This document shows positions 7,359 through 17,026 of a DNA stretch of 64,000 nucleotides, piece by piece (position 1 is the stretch's first letter; each line of letters opens with the position of its first letter). The stretch is from Priestia aryabhattai (GTDB taxonomy: Bacteria > Bacillota > Bacilli > Bacillales > Bacillaceae_H): the NCBI RefSeq assembly GCF_023715685.1, contig NZ_JAMBOQ010000003.1:372001-436000 (forward strand), given 5' to 3'. Both the position numbers and the translations under genes were made by a program. The notes under the pieces were generated by a model, which was not told the origin of the DNA, made no database searches, and was given only the letters and a program-made list of their open reading frames with translations.

Positions 7359-7973
7359 TTGTATCTAAAAATTAAACATATTTTTGATTTTTTATTCTCT
7401 TTAATAGGGCTTATACTACTATCGCCGTTTTTTTTAACAATTATAGTAGCCATAAAATTAGAATCTAAGGGCCCTGTTCTATTTAAACAAAAGAGAATAG
7501 GAAGAGGAAAAACACATTTTTATATTTATAAATTTCGGACGATGAAGGTAGATACTCCAAAAGATATGCCCACACACTTATTAGAAAATCCAGAGCAATA
7601 TATCACAAAAACAGGACGTTTTTTAAGAAAAACTTCATTAGATGAATTGCCTCAAATTTTAAATATATTGTCTGGCAGTATGAGTATTATTGGTCCTAGA
7701 CCAGCATTATGGAATCAGTATGATTTAATTGAAGAGCGAGATAAATATATGGCTAATAGTGTAAGGCCAGGACTAACTGGCTGGGCACAAATTAACGGAA
7801 GAGATGAGCTACCAATTAAGCAAAAAGCTTTACTTGATGGTGAGTATATTCAAAATTTATCTCCTTTAATGGATATAAAGTGTTTTTTCTTGACAATTGT
7901 ATCAGTTTTAAGAAGTGAAGGCGTTGTGGAAGGGGCCTCTCAAACAGAAAGTTCGAGAGACAAGGAGAGTTAA
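7359..7973 (+). CDS. epsL: Initiating sugar phosphotransferase (polyisoprenyl-phosphate HexNAc-1-P transferase)
   Basis: This 204-residue protein of the bacterial sugar transferase family moves a sugar 1-phosphate onto undecaprenyl phosphate to start the repeat unit. It has one N-terminal membrane-embedded helix (IFDFLFSLIGLILLSPFF). The family motifs follow: FKQKRIGRGKTHFYIYKFRTM, then RKTSLDELPQILNIL, SIIGPRPA and RPGLTGWAQINGRDEL. Translation starts at TTG 7359 behind TAGGTG. It is one short intergenic gap from epsC and is followed by the epimerase with no promoter between them. Confidence 0.9.
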   Translation: MYLKIKHIFDFLFSLIGLILLSPFFLTIIVAIKLESKGPVLFKQKRIGRGKTHFYIYKFRTMKVDTPKDMPTHLLENPEQYITKTGRFLRKTSLDELPQILNILSGSMSIIGPRPALWNQYDLIEERDKYMANSVRPGLTGWAQINGRDELPIKQKALLDGEYIQNLSPLMDIKCFFLTIVSVLRSEGVVEGASQTESSRDKES

Positions 7974-7975
7974 AT

Positions 7976-8770
7976 GTGAAAAAAATAATTATAACAGGAG
8001 CTAATAGTTATATAGGAAGGAATCTTGCTGACCTACTTACAGATAACTTTGATCAATACGAGGTCAAGTTAATGAGTGTAAAAGGTGAAGAATGGAAAAA
8101 ACAAGATTTTTCAAAATATGATGTTATCGTACATGCAGCAGGAATTGTCCATCAAAAGAAAAATAAAATACCTCAGCAACAATATATAAAAGTTAATGCA
8201 GAGTTAACTCGTGAATTAGCAATTAAAGCAAAAAATGAAGGAATAAAACAGTTTATTTTTTTGAGTACCATGTCAATATATGGTGAAATAGGAAGCTTGG
8301 AAAGGAAAATTAGTATAAATGAGAATACTTTTCCAAACCCTCAGAATTTTTATGGTGAAAGTAAACTTTTAGCAGAAAAATATCTTCTTGATTTAGAGCA
8401 AGATAACTTTAAGGTATATATCTTAAGACCACCTATGGTATATGGGGAAAACTGTCCTGGTAACTATACCCTTTTGAAAAAATTGAGTACATATATACCT
8501 GTATTTCCATTAATAGATAATGAAAGAAGTGCGATAAATGTAAAAATACTTGTAAAGGAGATAAAAAAAGGTATAGATTGTCACTTGCAAGGAATATCTC
8601 TTCCTCAAGATGATGCTTACATAAATACAAGTGAATTAGTAAAAAAGATGGCATTTGAAAATGGAAGGAGTATCTACCTTTCTAAGGTGTTAGGTGTTAT
8701 GGTGAAAGTTTTTTTAAAAAACACACCTGTTGTAAAAAAGATTTTTGGTAATTTAACATATACTAAATAA
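7976..8770 (+). CDS. NAD-dependent epimerase/dehydratase of sugar nucleotides
   Basis: This short-chain dehydrogenase (264 aa) has an N-terminal nucleotide-binding motif GANSYIGRNL, an AAGIVHQK loop, STMSIYGE and the catalytic YGESK (Tyr-x3-Lys). It resembles WbpV/FnlB-like UDP-sugar reductases that reduce the 4-keto product of an EpsC/CapD enzyme, which would fit its place two genes after epsC. The exact sugar is not readable. GTG 7976 follows an AAGGAGAG site and begins 2 bp after the previous stop. It is slightly shorter than typical members (about 300 aa). Confidence 0.8.
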   Translation: MKKIIITGANSYIGRNLADLLTDNFDQYEVKLMSVKGEEWKKQDFSKYDVIVHAAGIVHQKKNKIPQQQYIKVNAELTRELAIKAKNEGIKQFIFLSTMSIYGEIGSLERKISINENTFPNPQNFYGESKLLAEKYLLDLEQDNFKVYILRPPMVYGENCPGNYTLLKKLSTYIPVFPLIDNERSAINVKILVKEIKKGIDCHLQGISLPQDDAYINTSELVKKMAFENGRSIYLSKVLGVMVKVFLKNTPVVKKIFGNLTYTK

Positions 8771-8797
8771 AATATCGAGTAAGGGGCACTAAAGAAT

Positions 8798-9724
8798 ATG
8801 CAAGAAATACTAGTTAGTGTTATCGTTCCAACTTATAAAAGAGAACCTAGATTCTTAAAAAGAACAGTTGAGTCGTTATTAGATCAATCTTATAAAAATA
8901 TTGAAATAATTATAGTAAATGATAACCCCCCTGATTCAGATCATAAGTCAGAAATTAATAATGCTATTAAACAAGAATATAAGCAGTTTAATAATATAGT
9001 ATTAATTGATAATCCAGTAAATTTAGGAGGTTCATTGGCGCGTAATAAAGGTATAGAAGCTGCAAATGGTGAGTATATAACCTTTTTAGACGATGATGAT
9101 ATATATTTAAGAGAAAAAATTGAAAAGCAATTAGAGTTTATGATACAGAGAAATTTAGATTTAAGTTTTGCTGATTTAATAATAAAAAATGAAGATGAAA
9201 AGGTAATAGATTATAGAGAATTTAGTAAACTCTCTAACTTTGAAACAAATCATTTATTAAGGTATCACCTTACTCGTCATATTACTGGAACACCAACTTT
9301 TATGTATAAAAAAGAAAAATTAATAGAAATTGGTGGGTTTGAAAAAGTAGTAATGGGTCAAGAATTCTTCTTAATGTTAAGAAGTATAGAAAAAAAATTG
9401 AATATCGGATACTTTGCTCAAGCCCATGTTGTAGCATACAGACATTCTAATGAAAGTATTTCTGTGGGGAAAAATAAAATCATTGGAGAAAAATACTTAT
9501 ACGAGTATAAAAAACGTTATTTTCATTTGTTCAACAATAATGAAAAAAGGTTTATAAAATTCAGACACTATGCAGTAATGGCTATAGCTAATAAAAGAGA
9601 TGGAAAAATAATAGATTCAGCTAAAAATATTTTGAAAATGATTATAACATCTCCTAAAGATGTTATGGCTGAAACTTTTGGATTTATTACAAAACAAAAA
9701 AGAATGGTAGGTAAGTTAAAATGA
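8798..9724 (+). CDS. Family 2 glycosyltransferase
   Basis: This 308-residue GT-A fold transferase adds a sugar to the growing lipid-linked repeat unit. The N terminus has SVIVPTYKREPRFLKRTVESLLDQ, IIVNDN, then LARNKGIEAANGEYITFLDDDD with the DxD-type metal site. It lacks membrane helices. The donor and acceptor cannot be told. Its stop overlaps the start of the next gene by 4 bp (ATGA), a sign of translational coupling. Base composition is very AT-rich, like the rest of this segment. Confidence 0.88.
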   Translation: MQEILVSVIVPTYKREPRFLKRTVESLLDQSYKNIEIIIVNDNPPDSDHKSEINNAIKQEYKQFNNIVLIDNPVNLGGSLARNKGIEAANGEYITFLDDDDIYLREKIEKQLEFMIQRNLDLSFADLIIKNEDEKVIDYREFSKLSNFETNHLLRYHLTRHITGTPTFMYKKEKLIEIGGFEKVVMGQEFFLMLRSIEKKLNIGYFAQAHVVAYRHSNESISVGKNKIIGEKYLYEYKKRYFHLFNNNEKRFIKFRHYAVMAIANKRDGKIIDSAKNILKMIITSPKDVMAETFGFITKQKRMVGKLK

Positions 9725-11091
9725 GTTTATCTGTGAAAGTTAAAGACGAAAATTCTAAAAAAGGAAATGCAATAAATTTATACACAGAAATTAAAGAGAA
9801 GAAATCTAAAATTGCTGTGATTGGTTTAGGTTATGTGGGTATGCCAATTGCTATAGCATTTGCTAGGAAAGCAGAGGTTATTGGATTTGATTTAAATCAA
9901 AAGAAGGTTGAACAATATCAATCTGGTATTGATCCTACATTAGAAGTAGGTGACGAAGAGATAAGCAAAACGACAATGAAATTCACGTTTGATGAGTCAG
10001 AATTAAAAAATGCTAAGTTTCATATTGTAGCAGTTCCTACTCCTATCAACTCTGATAAGACTCCGAATTTAACTCCTATTGAAGGAGCTAGTGAAATTAT
10101 TGGAAGAAACTTAGTTAAAGGGTCAATTGTTGTATTTGAATCTACTGTATTTCCTGGAGTAACTGAAGATGTTTGTGTTCCAATACTTGAGAAAATGTCC
10201 GGTTTAAAATGTGGACAGGATTTTAAAGTAGGATATTCTCCAGAGAGAATTAACCCTGGGGATAAGGTGCATAAACTTGAAAATATTATTAAAATTGTTT
10301 CTGGCCAAGATGAAGAGAGCTTAGAAGAAATTGCCAAAGTATATGAATTAGTAATAGAAGCTGGAGTGCATAAAGCCAGTTCAATAAAGGTGGCTGAAGC
10401 AGCTAAAGTAGTTGAAAATAGTCAAAGAGATATAAATATTGCTTTTATGAATGAACTTGCTATGGTTTTTGATAAAATGGATATCGATACAAAAGATGTA
10501 ATAGAAGCTATGGGGACAAAATGGAATGCATTAAATTTTTATCCCGGACTTGTAGGTGGACATTGTATTGGTGTAGATCCTTACTATTTCATTTACCAAG
10601 CAGAACAACTTGGTTATCACAGTCAAATAATTTTGTCAGGTAGAAAAATAAATGATGGCATGGGTAAATTTGTGGCTGATAATATTATTAAACAGTTAGT
10701 TAAAGCCAATAAACTTGTTAAAGATGCAAAAGTTGTTATTTTAGGTCTAACATTTAAAGAGAATTGTCCAGATATTAGGAATTCTAAGGTAGTAGACATC
10801 ATTGAAAATTTGAAAGAGTACGATATTGATCCTGTAGTAGTCGATCCGTATGCAGATAATGAAGAAGCAAGAAAGGAATATCAAATATCATTAACAAATC
10901 TAAATGATGTTGAAAATGCTGATTGTATCGTTTTTGCAGTAGCCCATGATGAATTCAAAGAAATTTCTATACCTGAATTAGGAAGATATTTCAATTCTAA
11001 AGATAATAGTGCAAATATAGTTATTGATGTTAAAAGCATGTTAGATAAAGAAAGTCTGAAAGAATGTAATTTTAGATACTGGAGACTCTAA
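9721..11091 (+). CDS. UDP-N-acetylhexosamine 6-dehydrogenase (WbpA/TviB family)
   Basis: The 456-residue enzyme oxidises UDP-GlcNAc or UDP-GalNAc to the uronic acid with two NAD. It has an N-terminal Rossmann motif (IAVIGLGYVGMPIAIAFA), the helical linker VVENSQRDINIAFMNELA, and the catalytic GLVGGHCIGVDPYYF with Cys282. A C-terminal UDP-binding domain starts near VVILGLTFKENCPDIRNSK. Residues around Asn-x-Phe-x-Pro-Gly in NFYPGLVGGHC resemble the HexNAc-specific branch more than UDP-glucose dehydrogenases. A HexNAc uronic acid would make the polymer anionic. Confidence 0.88.
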   Translation: MSLSVKVKDENSKKGNAINLYTEIKEKKSKIAVIGLGYVGMPIAIAFARKAEVIGFDLNQKKVEQYQSGIDPTLEVGDEEISKTTMKFTFDESELKNAKFHIVAVPTPINSDKTPNLTPIEGASEIIGRNLVKGSIVVFESTVFPGVTEDVCVPILEKMSGLKCGQDFKVGYSPERINPGDKVHKLENIIKIVSGQDEESLEEIAKVYELVIEAGVHKASSIKVAEAAKVVENSQRDINIAFMNELAMVFDKMDIDTKDVIEAMGTKWNALNFYPGLVGGHCIGVDPYYFIYQAEQLGYHSQIILSGRKINDGMGKFVADNIIKQLVKANKLVKDAKVVILGLTFKENCPDIRNSKVVDIIENLKEYDIDPVVVDPYADNEEARKEYQISLTNLNDVENADCIVFAVAHDEFKEISIPELGRYFNSKDNSANIVIDVKSMLDKESLKECNFRYWRL

Positions 11092-11104
11092 TAGGTGATT
11101 AATT

Positions 11105-11674
11105 GTGAAAAAATTATTCAAAAAAGCATGCTTACGTGTTTTGAGACTTATTATATACAGAAAAAGTGTCTTTGGACAGGTGGGAAAAAAGAATAGGTTT
11201 ACTAAAGGTGTATTTATATCTGAAGATGCTAAAATAGGTAGCTATAATTATTTTGGCCCTTATTCCATGGTTAATAACGCATCTATAGGGAATTATTGTT
11301 CTATTGCTCCAAGTGTTAAAATAGGACAGGGAGAACATAGTCTTCACTTTGTAACTACTTATCAAAAAATAAGTAAAAAGGTTATAAATTATTCATTAAA
11401 TACGTCTCCTGCTGTTATAGGTAACGATGTTTGGTGTGGAGCTAATGTAGTTATCAAGCAAGGCGTTACAGTTGGAACGGGCGCTGTAATCGGAGCGAAT
11501 TCAGTAGTAACTAAGAATATTCCTGAATATGCAATTTGTGTAGGGGCCCCTGCGAAGGTTATTAAATTTAGGTTTTCTCAAGAAGAAATAGATAAAATTA
11601 AAAATACAAATTGGTATGATTATGATATTGATGAAGCTATTAATATAGTTAATGAGTTAGAGAAGAAAAGGTGA
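11105..11674 (+). CDS. Left-handed beta-helix acetyltransferase
   Basis: This 189-residue hexapeptide-repeat transferase belongs to the CatB/xenobiotic type used for O- or N-acetylation of surface sugars. Hexapeptide repeats run from IGSYNYFGPYSMVNNASIG to VIGANSVVTKNIPEYAICVGAPAK, with the conserved loop HSLHFVTTYQ bearing the presumed catalytic His. GTG 11105 follows TAGGTGA. It probably decorates the repeat unit; the acceptor is unknown. Its stop overlaps the upstream start candidate of the next gene. Confidence 0.85.
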   Translation: MKKLFKKACLRVLRLIIYRKSVFGQVGKKNRFTKGVFISEDAKIGSYNYFGPYSMVNNASIGNYCSIAPSVKIGQGEHSLHFVTTYQKISKKVINYSLNTSPAVIGNDVWCGANVVIKQGVTVGTGAVIGANSVVTKNIPEYAICVGAPAKVIKFRFSQEEIDKIKNTNWYDYDIDEAINIVNELEKKR

Positions 11675-11679
11675 GAAGT

Positions 11680-12795
11680 GTGAGAGTTTTTCATTTAAAT
11701 TCGAACTATCTGTATACAACGTTGCATGATTTGTTGATTAACGAGTTAAAGAATCATGGAGTAAATAATACTATTTACATGCCTTATAATGGGAATGGAA
11801 ACTTTCGCACTACTTCAGAGAATGAAGTATTATGCGATAAAATATTTAGTAAAGGCGATAGGTTTTTTTATTTAAAAAAACAAAAAAAAATTATTGCTGC
11901 TATAAATGAGAAGTATTCTTTTAAAGACTATGATGTTACTCACGCTCACACATTATTTACTGATGGATTTGCAGCATTATATTTAAAAGAAAAATACGGT
12001 ATTCCTTATGTAGTTACAGTAAGGAATACCGATTTAAATTATTTTTTTAAATACCGAATTAACCTTCGGAAAATAGGTCTGAAAATATTAAGAGAAGCAG
12101 ATAAAGTGATTTTCTTATCTGCTTCTTATAAGGAACAATTGATTGATAAATATGTCAAAGAAAAAACTTTTAAACATCAATTAAAAATAAAAAGCATAAT
12201 TCTTCCTAATGGAATCGACAAATTTTGGTTAGAAAATAAGTATTACATTGACAAGTCACCCGTAGATAAGGAATTGAAGCTAATTTATATAGGTGAAATA
12301 AGTAAAAATAAGAATGTTATAACAAGTATAAATGCAATAAAGCGTTTAAGAGAAAGAGGAATGGATGTTAGCTATACAATAATAGGGAGCATAAAGGACA
12401 AATCTATAATGCAAGAAATAAAAAAACACAAATATATTAATTTTTTAGGACGAAAAGATAAGAAGGAACTAATGAGAATTTTAAGAGAACATCATATATT
12501 TATAATGCCCTCAAAGAACGAGTCATTTGGATTAGTTTATGCAGAAGCTATGAGTCAAAGTGTACCAGTAATATATTCAAAGAATCAGGGTTTTGATAAT
12601 CAATTTGAAAATGGTACAGTAGGGTATTCTGTAGTATATAACTCTGAAGAAGATATTGTAAAAGCGATACAATTAATAATCAAAAATTATAAAAAAATAT
12701 CTAAGAATTGTTTTATTAATGTTGATAAATTTAACTGGAAAACTATATCACTCAACATTAAAAATCTATATTACGATATAAAAGATAATAGGTGA
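11680..12795 (+). CDS. Family 4 glycosyltransferase
   Basis: This GT-B fold retaining transferase (371 aa from GTG 11680; an in-frame GTG at 11671 overlaps the previous stop but leaves no room for a ribosome binding site, whereas AAGGTGAG fits 11680). The N-terminal acceptor domain contains DVTHAHTLFTDGF. The C-terminal donor domain starts at YIGEISKNKN and has the family motif ESFGLVYAEAMSQSVPVI. It adds one sugar of the repeat unit at the cytoplasmic face. The donor is not identifiable. Confidence 0.87.
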   Translation: MRVFHLNSNYLYTTLHDLLINELKNHGVNNTIYMPYNGNGNFRTTSENEVLCDKIFSKGDRFFYLKKQKKIIAAINEKYSFKDYDVTHAHTLFTDGFAALYLKEKYGIPYVVTVRNTDLNYFFKYRINLRKIGLKILREADKVIFLSASYKEQLIDKYVKEKTFKHQLKIKSIILPNGIDKFWLENKYYIDKSPVDKELKLIYIGEISKNKNVITSINAIKRLRERGMDVSYTIIGSIKDKSIMQEIKKHKYINFLGRKDKKELMRILREHHIFIMPSKNESFGLVYAEAMSQSVPVIYSKNQGFDNQFENGTVGYSVVYNSEEDIVKAIQLIIKNYKKISKNCFINVDKFNWKTISLNIKNLYYDIKDNR

Positions 12796-12802
12796 ATTTC
12801 CA

Positions 12803-13966
12803 TTGAACATTACCAAAATAAATTCATTAATATTAGTACTATATATTTATCTTAGTTCATTCTCGCTTTTAATTTATATGTTTGACAGTACGCTTATAAG
12901 GTATGCTTTATATGGAGGATTAATTGTAATTACTCTTATATTAAATAATATGAATTTTTCTAAAGGTTTTTTATATGTATTAATTTCAATAGCAGTACTT
13001 TTAGGAATTAATATATTAGCAGTTGATTATAAAAATTATGTTATAGGAGATTCTATTGTTTTTCTATTAACACTCTTTATTCCTTTTTATTTATTCTCTC
13101 TTCGAAACATAAATTATGATAAGATTACTATTTTTTGGTATAAAGCATCTATTATTTTTACAATTTTTTTACCTAGTTACTACTTTTTATATGTAAATGA
13201 TAATATTACATACTTAGAATTGGGAACTGTTACACACTTAAATATTATAATTCAATCCATGTTTTTCTTTAAAAATATTAGTAAGCAAAAAATAATACCA
13301 TTTTTTTTAATAATAATTAACTTTACAGTAGGGCTAATATTTGGTTCAAGGATGATATTAGTAGCATCGATAAGTGTAATTGTAGTTGCTGCAATAATTG
13401 TAGTAGAACGAAATAAAATAAAACGTTATTTTTTCTTAGGGTTGTCTCTAATAAGTGCTATTTTTGTATTAATAAATTTAGAAGCTATTATTAGATGGTT
13501 GATTTATTTGCTATTAAATAGAGGAATAAGGTCTAGAAATCTTCTTTTATTCTATGATCAAATCCAAAATGGAAGTGACAATGTATATTATGCAGGTAGA
13601 GAAGATGTTTATGAAACAGCAGTAAATTACTTGAGTACAAACGGCTACTTCCCGTCAGGGTTTAGTGTTATTAGACATTTAACACACGGTGCATTTTATC
13701 ACTCTCATAACTTTTTTCTGGAAATATTTTTAGTATTTGGTTTTATTTTTGGAAGTTTATTCATAATAATTTTTATATTTAAATTCATTGAGAAAATTAA
13801 AAAAACGGGATTCAATAATAGTTTATCTTACATTTTATGTTTACTAACCTGCTCTTTTATTGTGAGATCTTTAACAGGTACAAACTTCATTGTTGATACA
13901 TTGTTTTTAATTTCTATAGCAATTATTTTTTCAAATGATAGAAAGATTGTGAATTTAAATGAGTAA
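12803..13966 (+). CDS. wzy: Wzy-type polysaccharide polymerase
   Basis: The 387-residue, extremely hydrophobic protein has about ten membrane helices and a large loop near residues 230-300 containing YYAGREDVYETAVNYL and HSHNFFLEIFLVFGF, as in O-antigen polymerase/ligase families. It should join flipped repeat units on the outer face. Translation starts at TTG 12803 behind AGGTGA. Sequence conservation in this family is low, so the call rests on topology, loop motif and position before Wzx. Confidence 0.82.
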   Translation: MNITKINSLILVLYIYLSSFSLLIYMFDSTLIRYALYGGLIVITLILNNMNFSKGFLYVLISIAVLLGINILAVDYKNYVIGDSIVFLLTLFIPFYLFSLRNINYDKITIFWYKASIIFTIFLPSYYFLYVNDNITYLELGTVTHLNIIIQSMFFFKNISKQKIIPFFLIIINFTVGLIFGSRMILVASISVIVVAAIIVVERNKIKRYFFLGLSLISAIFVLINLEAIIRWLIYLLLNRGIRSRNLLLFYDQIQNGSDNVYYAGREDVYETAVNYLSTNGYFPSGFSVIRHLTHGAFYHSHNFFLEIFLVFGFIFGSLFIIIFIFKFIEKIKKTGFNNSLSYILCLLTCSFIVRSLTGTNFIVDTLFLISIAIIFSNDRKIVNLNE

Positions 13967-15155
13967 AAAAGTTATTCAGGATGTTTTTTTAAATTTAATT
14001 GCAACTGCGTTACCTATTTTAATTCTACAGTTTGTTTGCCTCCCAATAATATCAAATATAGAAGGCGTAGAAACTTTTGGGCAAATCCTATCTTTAATAA
14101 GTCTATTTACTTTAATAAGCTTTCCAATTGGTAATGTGTTAAACAATATAAATTTATTGAATAACAAAAAATATACAGATAATCAGCTTATCGGAGATTT
14201 TAATTTTAATTGGATATTAGGGATTTTCTTAGGTGGAGTTATTATTTCTATCGTTTATTTTTCATTTTTTAATAGTTTTTCTTGGACAACTTTAATCTTT
14301 TTAAACATACTTACAATTTTATCTCTATCCAAAGAATACCTCGTCGTTATCTTTAGATTATCACTAAATTTTAAAGGTATTTTAGTAAACTCTTTCTTTA
14401 TATGTATAGGTTATTTATTGGGGATATTAATGTATTTCTATTTTCATTTTTGGGAGTTAATATACATTATAGGAATGTTTTTTTCAGTTATGTATTTGAT
14501 TTATAAAGCTAATTTAAACAAAGATTCATTCAAAAGAACAAAGTATTATTTTAGAACTACTAAAGATACACTGATATTATTGAGTTCATCACTCTTGCGA
14601 AATTCTATTAACTATGCTGATAAATTTGTAATATTAATCTTACTAGGACCTAAAAGTGTTAGTGTATATTACACTTCAAGTATCATAGGTAAAATAATAT
14701 TGATGGGAGTCAATCCTATTAATTCGGTTATCCTTAGTTATTTAATTAGAAAAGAAAAATTGAATATAAAAGGATTTTTAAAAGGATTTTTAAGCATCAT
14801 CGTTATTAGTATATTCTCTTATTTTCTGATAATTTTTATTAGTCCCTTCTTTTTTAGGTCATTGTATCCTGTTCTTTCAGAAGAAGCACTAAACATAATT
14901 TGGATAACTGCTGGAATAGCTATTTTAAACGTCTTATCTGCGGTTTTGCAACCTTATAATTTAAGATTTAATAATGTAAAGTGGCAGTTACATTTAAATT
15001 TAATTTACGCTATAACCTTCTTTTTAATTACAATATTTGGATCTATTTATTGGGGGTTAGGAGGGTTTGTCTTGAGCGTATTGTTTTCTAGTGTTATCTT
15101 TTTAATATTGCAAGTTGTACTTCTCATCAACAAGACAATTAATCATAAAGTGTAA
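13959..15155 (+). CDS. wzx: Wzx-type flippase (MOP superfamily)
   Basis: The 398-residue protein has about twelve membrane helices and no soluble domain. The N terminus (VFLNLIATALPILILQFVCLPII, then FGQILSLISLF) and the middle RNSINYADKFVILILLGP segment resemble polysaccharide transporters of the MOP (MATE-like) superfamily. It would flip undecaprenyl-linked repeat units outward. It overlaps wzy by 8 bp and is the last gene of the AT-rich segment. Confidence 0.85.
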   Translation: MSKKVIQDVFLNLIATALPILILQFVCLPIISNIEGVETFGQILSLISLFTLISFPIGNVLNNINLLNNKKYTDNQLIGDFNFNWILGIFLGGVIISIVYFSFFNSFSWTTLIFLNILTILSLSKEYLVVIFRLSLNFKGILVNSFFICIGYLLGILMYFYFHFWELIYIIGMFFSVMYLIYKANLNKDSFKRTKYYFRTTKDTLILLSSSLLRNSINYADKFVILILLGPKSVSVYYTSSIIGKIILMGVNPINSVILSYLIRKEKLNIKGFLKGFLSIIVISIFSYFLIIFISPFFFRSLYPVLSEEALNIIWITAGIAILNVLSAVLQPYNLRFNNVKWQLHLNLIYAITFFLITIFGSIYWGLGGFVLSVLFSSVIFLILQVVLLINKTINHKV

Positions 15156-15510
15156 ATTATATAAATTTAATTACTATATAATAGATTGAATATAATATTA
15201 TTATAAGTTTCTAAGATTTGTTTATTAACAATCAATACTAGAAAATTTACGCTGAATATATTTGAAGTTTATAGCCTATATCTTAGCATAAAGAGTTTAC
15301 GTCAAGCCTTTAAGGTAGCATTTAGAAGTATATTTAAGAAAATTAAATATAGAGAGATTCCGGACATTTTTACTATTACATAATAAGAATGTCAAATTAA
15401 ATATATGTAAATATTTAATAATATTGTAAAAACTATATAGATAAATATATCTATGTCAATTATAATAGAAATTGCATTGTTTTAATCTCATAAAATATTC
15501 GGAGGTCATC
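15156..15510. promoter_or_regulatory. Intergenic region between wzx and the co-polymerase gene
   Basis: About 355 AT-rich bases carry no gene. A TATAAT at 15461-15466 could be the -10 for the ywqC-ywqD pair. No clear -35, no strong terminator and no SinR or Spo0A box were seen. The gap marks the edge of the AT-rich cassette. Confidence 0.45.
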
Positions 15511-16266
15511 ATGGAGGAAACAATTAGTTTAAAGGAATTGTTTCAGACGTTGAAAAAGCGTCTTTGGCTTATTGGGTTAATCATGATAATTGCTGCTATT
15601 ATAAGCGCGGTAGTTAGCTTTTTTATTTTAACACCAATTTATCAGTCTAAAACGCAAATTCTTGTTAATCAAGCAAAGTCTGATCAGCAATTATATACGG
15701 GAACTGAAGTACAAACAAACATTCAATTAATAAATACGTATAACGTAATTATTAAAAGTCCAGCTATCTTAGATAAAGTGAAGGAAGAGTTAAATTTAAA
15801 TCGCACAGTGGATGAATTAAATGATCAAATTACTGTTAGTAGTGCTAAAGATTCTCAAGTGGTAGAAATTACTGTAGAGGATGAGTCTCCATACATAGCA
15901 GCTCAAATTGCTAACAAAACAGCAGAAGTATTCCAAACTCAAGTTTCGAAAATTATGAAAATTGATAATGTAAGTATATTATCAAAAGCAGAAGTAAAGG
16001 CAAATGTTTCCCCAGTTAAGCCCCAACCATTGTTAAACATTGCTATAGCTATTGTAGTAGGTTTAATAGTGGGTATTGGACTAGCAGTGTTACTAGAATA
16101 TCTAGATAACACCATTAAAACAGAACAAGATATTGAAAGTATTCTTGAAGTTCCAGTGATAGGTGCGATTACAAATATTAAAGAAGTACCAAAGCCAACA
16201 AATGTAGCAGTAAGAGCACCGTTAAATACTCGTGCTCCGCAAAGAGGTGAAACATATGGCTCGTAA
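15511..16266 (+). CDS. ywqC: Polysaccharide co-polymerase / tyrosine kinase activator (Wzz/CapA family)
   Basis: This 251-residue chain-length regulator has two membrane helices ([20 protein letters not shown] near the N terminus and [20 protein letters not shown] near residue 180) flanking an extracytoplasmic coiled domain. The cytoplasmic tail ends in [21 protein letters not shown] and a proline-containing stretch, as in activators of BY-kinases. ATG 15511 has a GGAGGTCATC site. It overlaps the kinase gene by 11 bp, so the two are coupled. Confidence 0.92.
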   Translation: MEETISLKELFQTLKKRLWLIGLIMIIAAIISAVVSFFILTPIYQSKTQILVNQAKSDQQLYTGTEVQTNIQLINTYNVIIKSPAILDKVKEELNLNRTVDELNDQITVSSAKDSQVVEITVEDESPYIAAQIANKTAEVFQTQVSKIMKIDNVSILSKAEVKANVSPVKPQPLLNIAIAIVVGLIVGIGLAVLLEYLDNTIKTEQDIESILEVPVIGAITNIKEVPKPTNVAVRAPLNTRAPQRGETYGS

Positions 16267-16966
16267 ACGAAAAGATCCTAAGAATGATAAATTACTTACG
16301 TTAAAGCGTCGTTTATTAGCTCATAATAGTCCAAAAGATCCTGTAGCTGAGCAGTACCGTACGATTCGTACGAACATCCAGTTCTCGGGGGCTGACCAAG
16401 AAATTAAATCTATCGTTTTAACGTCAACAGGCCCTGGGGAAGGAAAGTCAACAACGGCTTCAAACTTGGCAACCGTTTACGCTCAGCAGGGGCTTCGCGT
16501 GCTGTTAATTGATGCAGATCTCCGTAAGCCGACTGCTCACTATACGTTTCGTTTAGAGAATCATGTTGGCTTAACGAATGTATTAACGAAACAGTCTACG
16601 TTAGGACAAGCTGTTCAAGGAACGGAAGTACCAGAATTATTTCTGCTTACAAGCGGTCCTATTCCGCCTAACCCGGCAGAGCTGCTTGCATCAAATAATA
16701 TGACTGAACTTTTAAAAGAAATGAAAGAACAGTTTGATATGGTTATATTTGATACACCACCTGTACTTGCCGTAGCGGATGCACAGATTTTAGCGAATCA
16801 AGTAGATGGCTCGATTCTTGTAGTCAGCAGCGGAAAAACAGATAAAGAAGCAGCTTTAAAAGCAAAAGAGCTTTTGCTTAAAGCTAATGCCAAATTATTG
16901 GGAGCTGTGTTAAATAATCGTAAGATGGAAGAAGGTAGCGATTACTACTATTATTACGGTGTATAA
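16256..16966 (+). CDS. ywqD: Bacterial tyrosine kinase (BY-kinase)
   Basis: The 236-residue cytoplasmic kinase controls polysaccharide assembly and autophosphorylates on a C-terminal tyrosine cluster. The Walker A motif GPGEGKST lies at 59-66, Walker A' [10 protein letters not shown] near 83-92, Walker B VIFDTPP near residue 163, and the tail ends in five consecutive tyrosines before Gly-Val. It is activated by the membrane partner YwqC and opposed by the YwqE phosphatase at 4.1 kb. ATG 16256 has an AAAGAGGTG site within ywqC. Confidence 0.95.
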   Translation: MARKRKDPKNDKLLTLKRRLLAHNSPKDPVAEQYRTIRTNIQFSGADQEIKSIVLTSTGPGEGKSTTASNLATVYAQQGLRVLLIDADLRKPTAHYTFRLENHVGLTNVLTKQSTLGQAVQGTEVPELFLLTSGPIPPNPAELLASNNMTELLKEMKEQFDMVIFDTPPVLAVADAQILANQVDGSILVVSSGKTDKEAALKAKELLLKANAKLLGAVLNNRKMEEGSDYYYYYGV

Positions 16967-16985
16967 GATCAATTCTTTTTGTACA

Positions 16986-17026
16986 AAATAAGCCCTCTAG
17001 CTATGCTAGAGGGCTTATTTTTATTT
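16986..17026. terminator. Bidirectional terminator between ywqD and the LCP gene
   Basis: A 15-bp stem (AAATAAGCCCTCTAGC with its complement, TATG loop) has A- and T-runs on both sides. It serves the convergent kinase and LCP genes. Confidence 0.92.

Noticed and set aside
15156..15510. Search for SinR or Spo0A sites before ywqC
   Set aside because: None found beyond AT-rich noise; only a possible -10 element.
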